Of a stretch of 64,000 bases of DNA, positions 56,749 through 64,000 are shown piece after piece. Each line of letters opens with the position of its first letter. Position 1 is the first letter of the stretch. The notes beneath the pieces are model-generated. The model did no database searches, was not told the origin of the DNA, and saw nothing but the letters and a program-made list of their open reading frames with translations. The stretch is from Batillaria attramentaria (lineage: Eukaryota > Mollusca > Gastropoda > Batillariidae). The stretch is taken from contig JACVVK020000195.1 of the NCBI GenBank assembly GCA_018292915.2, positions 666,001 through 730,000 on the forward strand, in the 5' to 3' direction. A program made the position numbers and the translations under genes.

Positions 56749-59700
56749 CTATGACTGTGGCTGGTCATATGAAAGGGGAATATTGTCAATTGTGGATGAA
56801 AGACCAAGGCCTACCTCAAGGTTGCGGATTTCCAGCACAGTCTTTGCTTGAAGCAACAATTTATTGGCCTTTTCAATTCTCAACACTTCTAGCTCTAATT
56901 CAACTTTTTGCTTTTTCAGCAGTGCATATTCCCTGTCTTCTACTGCTAATTCCCCGACTTTTTCATCCGCCCATTCCCTTTTACTCTGTGTGTTCTCTCC
57001 CGATTGTAATTTTCGGTTTTGTGTTTGTTTTTTCAGCTGAGCCAAAGCGTTCTGTTTGCTCGATGCTGACGACGGCTTGGAGCTGCCTTGCAGATTGGTT
57101 GGAGAAGGAGAGGAAGAAGAATGAGCACTTTCTCCTGGCAGCATGTTGGTTGCTGTGTTGCTGATTATGAAGGGTGGAGATTCTACAGGATGACCTGCGA
57201 CAAAACAACATTGGATCATAAAATTTACAACCACTGCCCCCAGTGGTCCCAAATGGCCATGCAATAGCTTCACCACTTGAAGTCACAAGGGGTCAAGGTG
57301 TATGAATTGTGTGTGGTAACTAGGGAAGTCAGAAAAGAGGAAATCTTATCAGACGTAAGTGTTGACTGTTCATATTACTTTTTGGTTTGATTTGATTGAA
57401 GTATTGAAGGCATATTCTTGAATGCATTGTACAATGCGTTTTCAGACTGTGCCTTCAAAGAGACAATTATTTACACCATCTGTGTAATAATGGTTTTGAG
57501 ACACGGACCACAAATAAATTGACTCCCCTTAATCTCACCTGTGGTAGAAGCCTGAGCACAACTGTCATCTGGGATAATCATACTGCTTAAACCACCTGTA
57601 TGAAAAACACATAGATTAGATATCAGAAGAAAAAAAAATCCCATTCATCTACTGTCTTCAAGCAAGTACCCATTGAACCATGTATCAATGTTACATCATC
57701 AGCAAGTTTGAAATGAAATATTTTTGGCTGTTTTAAATCACTGGTCCATTTTTTAATTTTTTTTGGGGGGGGGGGAGGTGCTCACCGCTATTCTACATTA
57801 ACGTGGCCATGAAAATGATAAAATGCTGAACGTACTACATTTCATTTCACTAAACTTTCTATCATTACTATGGTTAGCTAACTAGTTTAGTTTAGTTTAG
57901 TCCTCTTTATTCCCTGGGGAACATAGGGCTGCAACCACACTCCGCCAGCGCACTCGGTTCTGGGACGCCCTCTTTAGTTCGGCCCACGTCGTTCCGGCGG
58001 CCTTGGCTTCAGCGTCCGTACTCCTCCGCCAGGTCTGCTTCGGTCGGCCCACTTTGCGCTTTCCCTGGGGGTTCCAATCAAGGGACTGCCTGGTGACATT
58101 TGATGTTGGCTTTCGCAAAGTGTGTCCGATCCATCCCCATTTCCTTTTCTTGATCTCCTGCTCGATGGGGACCTGTCTTGTTCGCTCCCAGAGGTCTTGG
58201 TTGGTGATCACCAGTGGGTATCTGATGTTGAGAATGTTGCGGAGGCATCTGTTGATGAAGGTTTGCAGCCTGTGGGAGCCTGTCTTGGTGGTGCGCCATG
58301 TCTCCGAGCCATAGAGTAGGACCGACTTCACATTTGAGTTGAAGATCCGGATCTTGTTTCGCAGGGATAGGGCTGTGGATCTCCAGATGGGGCGCAGAGT
58401 GCGAAAGGCATGTCTGGCTTTGTTGGTGCGGCTCTTGATGTCTTCGTCCGTTCCTCCATCCTTGCTGACAACGCTGCCGAGGTAGATGAACTTGTCCACC
58501 TCTTTGATGTCTTCCTGGTGCAGCTGGATGGGGTCGTGCTGTTTGTGGTTGACTCTCATGACTTCGGTCTTGCTGATGTTGATCTTGAGGCCGGTCTTCT
58601 CAGCTTCTTCGGCGACTCTGTTCAGCTTCTCCTGCGCATCTTGTTGCTTGTGGGAGAGGAGGGCGATGTCGTCCGCGAAATCCAGGTCCTCGAGCTGTTT
58701 GCTGAAGGTCCACTGGATCCCTGTCCTCTTACCGTCGGTGGCTTGCCTCATGACCCAGTCGACCACCATCAGGAAGATTGTGGGTGAGAGGATGCAGCCT
58801 TGACGAACGCCGGTCCGTACTGTGAATGGTTCTGTCAGTTTCCCGTCGTGGATTACCTGGCAGGTGGCATCTTCGTACAGCTGTCGGATGATGTTGACAA
58901 ACTTTGGTGGGAAACCGTAGTGAGACATCAGCTTCCAGATGACCTCCCTGTCAACACTGTCGAACGCCTTCTGGAAGTCAACGAATGTGCTGTACAGGGG
59001 GGTCTGCCACTCCAGGGACTGCTCGATGATGATCCTCATCGTGGCTATGTGATCAGTGCAGGATCGGTCGTTGCGGAATCCTGCCTGTTCCTCCCGGAGT
59101 GTCTTGTCCAGCGCGGTCTTCAGCCTCTCCAGGATGATCCTGGTGAGAACCTTCCCTGGTATGGACAGGAGCATGATGCCTCGCCAGTTGCTACAGGATG
59201 AGAGGTCCCCTTTCTTTGGCAGCTTTACCAGGTGTCCCTTCTTCCAGTCTTGTGGCACGCTCTCGCTCTCCCAGATCTTCCTCAGGAGCGGGTGCAGCAT
59301 GTCGGTGGAGGTCTGGATGTCGGCCTTGAGGGCTTCTGGTGGTATGCCGTCGGGGCCTGCTGCTTTGCCAGACTTGAGGGACTTGATGGCTTTGATGATC
59401 TCGGTCTTGGTAGGGGGGCTGGTGCTGATGTCGAGTAGCTGGGCTGCCGGTGGTATGTCTGGTGGGACTGGTGGTGGAGGCCTGTTGAGCGTTTCCTTAA
59501 AGTGTTCAGCCCACCTTGTCCTTTGGTCTTCCTCTTTGGTGATGATTTGTCCGTTCTTGTCCTTGACTGGTCTGGTGGGGTTGTTATTTTTCCCAGAGAG
59601 TGTCCTTGTTATTTCGTAGAGCCGTTTCATGTTCCGTTGTCCTGCTGCTGTTTCTGCTTCTTCTGTGAGGTCGTTGATGAAGTTCCTCTTGTCGTTCCTT

Positions 59701-62700
59701 GCGCTCCTCTTGACCTGCCGGTTGACGTCCCAGTATTGAGCCTGCAGGTCGCGCTTGTCGTCTTGGTCGTCAGTGTGGTTGATCAGGTCTTTCAGGCGTT
59801 TTCTCTCTGTGATGAGGTCCCAGGTGTCAGATGTAAGCCACTCTTTGTGTTGTCTCGTCTTCTTTCCCAGCACTTCCCTGCATGTTGCTGTCCAGGTTTC
59901 TCGCAGGTCGTGCCAGTGCTCCTCGATTGTCTCTTCAGGTAGTGTGTCGAGAGCGCTGAATCTGTTCCTCAGCTCACATCTGAAGGCGTTGGTCTTGACG
60001 CTCTCCTTCAGACTGTGCACGTTGTACTTGTGGGATGGTCTGTCCGCCTGGTCTCTGTAGGCCTTCAGCTTGATCTTGATCGCTGCAATGACGAGGTGAT
60101 GGTCTGAGGCTGCATCAGCTCCCCGCTTTGCTCGGACGTCCAGCAAGCTTCTTCGCCACTTCCTGTTGATGGTGATGTGGTCGATCTGGTTTACAGTTCT
60201 TCCGTCCGGTGATGTCCAGGTGGTTTTGTGGATGGTCTTGTGGGGGAATATGGTGCCTCCGATGACCAGGTCGTTGGTGGTGCAGAATTCTGTGAAGAGC
60301 TCTCCGTTCTCGTTCTGTGTCCCTGTTCCGTGTTTGCCCATGATGAGTTCTCTGTCTGTGTTGTCGGTGCCCACTTTGGCGTTGAGGTCTCCCATGAGGA
60401 TCTTCAGGTCTCTTCTTGGTGCTTTGTCGAGGACGGCTTGGAGCTGCTCGTAAAAGTTCTCCTTTTCTTCCTCAACGGCCATGTTGGTGGGAGCGTAGCA
60501 CTGGAGGATGGTGACTTTCCTGCCCTTTGAGTTGAATCTGGCGCTCAGGATCCTTGGTGACACTGGTTCCCAGGACAATAGTGCTTGTGTTGCTTCAGGT
60601 GTCATCAGCAACGCTACTCCGTGCATGTGTGGTTGGCCGTCTTCGTGTCCGGAGTAGAGGATGGTGTCTCCGGAGGTGAGTCGAGTGCGTCCTGTTCCTG
60701 TCCATCTTGTCTCACATAGGCCGAGCAGCTTCAGATTGTATCTATGCATTTCTTGACTCACTTGTGCTGTCTTTCCTGTTTCGTATAGGGTTCGGATGTT
60801 CCAGGTCCCTATCCTGGCTTTGGTCTTGGCTGTCAGAAGAGTAGTCGGCGCACTGGCTTCCCGAGGGCTTTCACCAGCTCGCGTCATGGGCTCTACTAGA
60901 GAGGACTCTTCCTGGACCAAGTTGCGTTGTAGATCTGTGGTTGTAGTTTCTGTAACAGGTTTTGTTTTTAAAGAGTTGGGTTGTTAGCCCTACTCAAACC
61001 CCCAACCTGGAGGACCAGTGAGTGCGCTTCGTCTGGCCTCTACCCTTCGACCTGTCCAGCATGGGTGGCCCTACCAGGAGACGAATCTCCCGCCGGCATA
61101 GCTCTCGGGGTCATGGAGACACGCAAGCCCCATCTCCAACGGCAAGGATGCACTCATCGATGGGGATGGTTAGCTAACTGGTTTGTGAATAAATTTGCTG
61201 CTGTTTCCCTTAATTAATTATGTCTCTGTGTCCTATTTTAAATACGAAATGTAGGGGCTCTACTGTACGCCACTGTGTGTGTTTGTTATGCATGTTTGTG
61301 CAAGTTGTCCCATCATCAATCCCTAAATTATGATTTCCCAAAAGAAAATGTATTGTATATATATATCTACCTGGCACAACATTCTCTTCTTTGACGACCA
61401 CGGGCACCACTGGGGCATCCGACTCATGCCCACCTGTGCATAAATTTTAAAGAAAAATTCAGATAAAACAAATATAAACAGACACCCACATGTTTTGCAT
61501 AAGCAATCATAAATGAGCTATTTATACTTTTCATTATTTTTCACACTTACAATGTAATGTCTGTCAGCTGCTCAAGGTTTTTTTTTTGTGTTTTTTTTTC
61601 CCCTCTTTGCTTCACAGTGCCCGCAAATATGCCCTCTCTATATTTGGAGCTTCAATTTTTTAAAAGTCATTTCTTTTTGTGAGAGTAGACTGAGTCACAC
61701 TCACAGACTATGTTGAAACATACAGTGCCCAAATCAGGAATGTCTCCATAGAGTGAGCATAACAGCATTTTCAAAATACATGTATACATGTACTATGAAT
61801 AAAATTCATAAAAAGATCTTAACTCATTCAGTCATTGGCCCTTAAGGCCGTTCTTAACCGGGCAGACTTCTGGTTCGCGAACTAGGTTCGGAGAGTACGG
61901 CGAACTAGGTTCGCGCACGTTGTTTCTTAACCGACCAAATACTTGTGCGGAAACCCTGGTTCAAAAGGTTCGGCGAACTAGGTTCGAGGACTGCATAGCG
62001 TGTCGTGGGAACCCTCGCGATCCTTTTGCCGATCCTGCGCTCTGATTGGTTGCTCGGGGAGACTGAGCTGTTGTGCGCATGTACAAACTTGAGGAAAATG
62101 GCGGACGGCATTGCGGCTATCGACTCACTTCACATTTCCCTCTCTTGCGCTCTTTTCCTCTTATCTCCTCTTCCTCGGCTTCCAAGAGTTCACTCAAAAC
62201 GATAACTACCGCAAATGCCTGGTCGTCTCGATCTACGAAGGCGGCCATTTTGGTTGTTTACGATTGTCTCAACTTCCGAGTCCGCCGGCTTGTTCAGGCG
62301 ATGACGTATGCATATCATTAACGGTCGGTTAAGAAAGAGAACTAGTCCGGCCGAACCTCTGGAACTATGTACGTGTGTGCGCTTGCCCTGTTCATATACA
62401 ATACACAGTTCGCCGAACAAGTTCGCCAGACTGGTGGTTCGCCCGGTTAAGAACGGCCTTTACAGACGCCTGATGGCCATGCTAACAGCATGGCCACCAA
62501 GCGTCTCTGGGGGTGGATGGGTTAGTATGTATCAAGAGCAACCTGTGAAAAAAAAGTGTAACGAACTGAAACATCTAATGGTCAAAGCAACGACATTCAA
62601 CATTGCTCTGTCATACACAGTTAAAGCATTAACTTACATGTGAAAAACAATATACCAACTGGCACATTAACATGAACCCGTTTCTCAATAACACATTCAT

Positions 62701-63143
62701 GGCACTTACCCAGACTCTTCTTAAGACTAGTCTACTGAGTGTGGAAATCCCACCATTTCAGTCTCACCTGGAATGCCGTCCAATAGATTCGTTTTTTCTC
62801 CAAGGACATTGAGGACGGCATCAGCATACCACGGGTCTTCGGGCGGTGGATCCCCTCCAGTGGGCGGGCATTTCTGAAGGGCCCGAATCCGCAGGCACTC
62901 TTGTTTAACGTCCTGCCACTTCTTTTTCACCTGCTTTCCGGTCCTCGTTCCATGAAACTGGGAATTGATTTTGTCCGCAATGTTGTTCCAAGCTTTAGCT
63001 TTATTCTTGGACACAACTGCTGTATTCAGCTTCGAGAAGAGGAGGTCCTTCTTCAGTGCAACTCCCTCGAATAAAATATTTAACTCCCCCTCACAAAAAT
63101 TCTTCGCCCTCTGCTTCTTCCGCTTGACTCGTACTCCTGCCAT
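56749..63143 (-). CDS. Myb/SANT-like DNA-binding protein (Harbinger-type), intact
   Basis: Four exons with fully consistent phases: 62768-63143, 61371-61433, 57539-57595 and 56749-57194; 942 nt, 313 residues, stop TAG. The start is the ATG at 63143; the open frame extends four codons upstream without another ATG. Residues 8-95 form a Myb/SANT-like domain: RAKNFCEGELNILFEGVALK, KAKAWNNIADKINSQF and KQVKKKWQDVKQE (Myb_DNA-bind_5 type, as in MSANTD/NAIF1). The middle is acidic/hydrophilic. The C-terminus has a long coiled coil, YALLKKQKVELELEVLRIEK, continuing to about residue 295. Family knowledge: the Myb-like partner of Harbinger binds the element's ends and brings the transposase to DNA. It contrasts with the dead transposase of the same element. 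An intron hosts a 3.3-kb LINE. Confidence 0.8.
57884..61165 (-). mobile_element. Young RTE-like non-LTR retrotransposon with 14-bp TSD
   Basis: Perfect 14-bp ATGGTTAGCTAACT at 57870-57883 and 61166-61179. The 3' end (left) is a CTAAA repeat (57884-57901). There are about 280 bp of 5' UTR and one long ORF. It sits in an intron of the Myb/SANT gene, in the same orientation. The identical duplications and the open frame suggest recent insertion. Confidence 0.9.
57897..60887 (-). CDS. Endonuclease-reverse transcriptase of the RTE-like LINE
   Basis: First ATG at 60887; the frame is open a further 96 bases upstream. About 996 residues. The N-terminal apurinic-type endonuclease starts IGTWNIRTLYETGK, with LLGLCETRW, LMGDLNAKVG and ASDHHLVI near residues 20-260 containing the N, E, D and DH catalytic positions. 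The reverse transcriptase has AAGPDGIPPEALK, VKLPKKGDLSSCSNWRGI, EQAGFRNDRS, FVDFQKAFDSVDRE, GVRQGCILSP and the active site FADDIALLS. The C-terminal thumb includes YLGSVVSKDGG and LYGSETWRTT. The stop codon TAA is part of the 3' repeat tail, so there is virtually no 3' UTR. Domain order and short 3' end fit the RTE clade; assignment to another endonuclease-type clade is possible. Confidence 0.9.
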   Translation of the reverse strand: MTRAGESPREASAPTTLLTAKTKARIGTWNIRTLYETGKTAQVSQEMHRYNLKLLGLCETRWTGTGRTRLTSGDTILYSGHEDGQPHMHGVALLMTPEATQALLSWEPVSPRILSARFNSKGRKVTILQCYAPTNMAVEEEKENFYEQLQAVLDKAPRRDLKILMGDLNAKVGTDNTDRELIMGKHGTGTQNENGELFTEFCTTNDLVIGGTIFPHKTIHKTTWTSPDGRTVNQIDHITINRKWRRSLLDVRAKRGADAASDHHLVIAAIKIKLKAYRDQADRPSHKYNVHSLKESVKTNAFRCELRNRFSALDTLPEETIEEHWHDLRETWTATCREVLGKKTRQHKEWLTSDTWDLITERKRLKDLINHTDDQDDKRDLQAQYWDVNRQVKRSARNDKRNFINDLTEEAETAAGQRNMKRLYEITRTLSGKNNNPTRPVKDKNGQIITKEEDQRTRWAEHFKETLNRPPPPVPPDIPPAAQLLDISTSPPTKTEIIKAIKSLKSGKAAGPDGIPPEALKADIQTSTDMLHPLLRKIWESESVPQDWKKGHLVKLPKKGDLSSCSNWRGIMLLSIPGKVLTRIILERLKTALDKTLREEQAGFRNDRSCTDHIATMRIIIEQSLEWQTPLYSTFVDFQKAFDSVDREVIWKLMSHYGFPPKFVNIIRQLYEDATCQVIHDGKLTEPFTVRTGVRQGCILSPTIFLMVVDWVMRQATDGKRTGIQWTFSKQLEDLDFADDIALLSHKQQDAQEKLNRVAEEAEKTGLKINISKTEVMRVNHKQHDPIQLHQEDIKEVDKFIYLGSVVSKDGGTDEDIKSRTNKARHAFRTLRPIWRSTALSLRNKIRIFNSNVKSVLLYGSETWRTTKTGSHRLQTFINRCLRNILNIRYPLVITNQDLWERTRQVPIEQEIKKRKWGWIGHTLRKPTSNVTRQSLDWNPQGKRKVGRPKQTWRRSTDAEAKAAGTTWAELKRASQNRVRWRSVVAALCSPGNKED
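61845..62459. mobile_element. PIF/Harbinger-type MITE, second copy
   Basis: 615 bp, same AGGCCGTTCTTAACCGGGC ends as 36167-36854, duplication TTA (61842-61844, 62460-62462). It differs from the first copy by an internal deletion in the MADF-like part (after IDSLHIS) and a few point changes. It sits in intron 1 of the Myb/SANT gene. Confidence 0.85.
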
Positions 63144-63335
63144 CTTCACAACCACATTCGGTCACGTGCAAAGGTATTCCCCCGGAATCCCTGGCTTTCC
63201 CACGCGAATCTAAAAATAACCGGCACCTACAGCCGCACGCGTAAAAGTAGGGCTTGTGACCGCCACGTACCGCAGAAAGATATGGCGTGCGTGTGGAGGT
63301 TCAACGTAGGGCTAAGCTGCGCGCCCATAACGTGT
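63144..63335. other. 5' region of the Myb/SANT gene up to the Harbinger end
   Basis: Between ATG 63143 and the terminal repeat. GC-rich with a second internal GGCTTGTGACC (63256-63266) echoing the terminal repeat, possibly a subterminal binding site. The promoter presumably lies here; no TATA box was seen. Confidence 0.4.
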
Positions 63336-63358
63336 GGCTTGTGACCTCGGGCCCTGGA

Positions 63359-64000
63359 TAGGAATCAATGATCACCTTACACACTCTGGGTGGTGAGGTG
63401 GGTAAGGTGAATATGGCGTGGGTCAGTGTTCCCTATGACTGTGAGTCGAAAATACAAAGGTCCTTGGGACCCTCTCTCTATTTTTTTAGGGTCCTTTTGA
63501 AAATTTTGAGGGTCCATGGTCATTTGGTATAGAGAGTCTGAAAGTCAAAACCATTTGTTGTTTACAAAAGTATGCAAGTAGGAGAGATGTATGAGAATTG
63601 TAGCGTGCCAGCCATAGCGGATCAGCAAGGCGAGAAACCCACACGCTTACCAAATAGAGCAAATGACTGGACAAAAAGTGTTTCAGAGTATTTATGCCAG
63701 TCAGATTCTGTCTGTTATGCACAATGGCACAGCAAAAATGTGATGCTGCAAGTATCCGCTGCTAGTTACAGATTGCTTTTTGTTCACCGAGTTTCCAGAA
63801 GTGTTGGGGAAAATACTGTTTGTCACGGACAGACGAAATATTTCAATTTGTTTCTTTGCGAGCAGTAATGAATCCCTTACGTGTCCGAAAATACGTTAAC
63901 CCAGGCATACACATTATAGAATGTTATGCACCATCTGCATCAGGCTATTTGCTTTAGAACCCGAGTCTAATGTAGACGATTTGGGGATCACAAGCTTTTT
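63359..64000. other. Right-end stretch without recognised genes
   Basis: Short chance ORFs only; no domain or repeat family was recognised. Confidence 0.5.

Larger units (their letters stand above)
51828..63358. mobile_element. Large PIF/Harbinger element (11.5 kb with nested insertions)
   Basis: Terminal inverted repeats of 23 bp, TCCTGGGCTCGAGGTCACAAGCC-type, at 51828-51850 and 63336-63358; 21 of 23 positions agree. Inside lie a degraded Harbinger transposase (plus) and an intact Myb/SANT gene (minus), tail to tail, the usual two-gene content of Harbinger elements. Nested inside are a hAT-like MITE (52224-52552), a LINE (57884-61165), a Harbinger MITE (61845-62459) and small palindromes. 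Without these the element would be about 7.3 kb. No clear 3-bp target duplication remains (TTG left, TAG right). Confidence 0.65.

Noticed and set aside
58003..60530. Several plus-strand ORFs of 100-190 aa
   Set aside because: They are shadows of the LINE endonuclease-reverse transcriptase gene on the minus strand.

Overview
This is animal genomic DNA. It has spliced genes with canonical GT-AG introns, long GT/CA and poly-G/C tracts, tRNA-headed SINEs, non-LTR retrotransposons, hAT, PIF/Harbinger, piggyBac, mariner, P-like, KDZ, Merlin-like and MULE-like remnants, and many target-site duplications (TSDs). Two conserved metazoan genes and a kinetochore gene are recognisable. The repeat mixture, plus a eukaryotic TnpB-like (Fanzor) nuclease, suggests a marine invertebrate, most plausibly a mollusc such as a gastropod. 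That lineage call is an inference; no sequence here proves it.

Layout. 1-2484 (minus) holds the 5' half of a mitochondrial ERA-like GTPase gene (ERAL1), running off the left edge. It is head-to-head with a complete ten-exon RNF215-like E3 ubiquitin ligase gene at 2554-10243 (plus), whose last coding exon exists in three tandem copies. Small DNA transposons and SINEs sit in its introns. From 11.5 to 39.5 kb there is almost only transposon-derived sequence: a Fanzor relic, Harbinger, MULE, Merlin and piggyBac fragments, an intact five-exon CARF-like reading frame (20180-22588), a broken KDZ transposase, and unclassified transposon proteins. Many copies of one short hairpin retroposon lie in this interval, all in the same orientation.

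The most striking object is at 27272-30581. A piggyBac-type element has TTAA at both ends and CCCATAT...CCAGCC terminal repeats. Its own transposase is broken by a 44-bp minisatellite expansion, and it carries a nearly intact Fanzor with nuclear localisation signal, RuvC motifs and zinc finger but one frameshift. About 90 bp lie between the Fanzor stop codon and the transposon end, where a guide RNA would be expected.

41-45 kb holds another piggyBac start, a Myb/SANT-like gene and a P-element-like transposase fragment. 46.4-51.5 kb (minus) is a SKA-family kinetochore gene that joins a SKA2-like N-terminus to a SKA1-like C-terminus. 51.8-63.4 kb looks like one large PIF/Harbinger element with matching 23-bp ends. 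Its transposase (plus) is degraded, while its Myb/SANT partner gene (minus, four exons, 313 aa) is intact. An intron of that gene hosts a young RTE-like LINE with a roughly 1000-aa open reading frame and a perfect 14-bp TSD.

The three host genes are unrelated in function (mitoribosome assembly, ubiquitin ligation, chromosome segregation). The rest is a layered record of transposition in which many insertions can be ordered in time because they interrupt each other.
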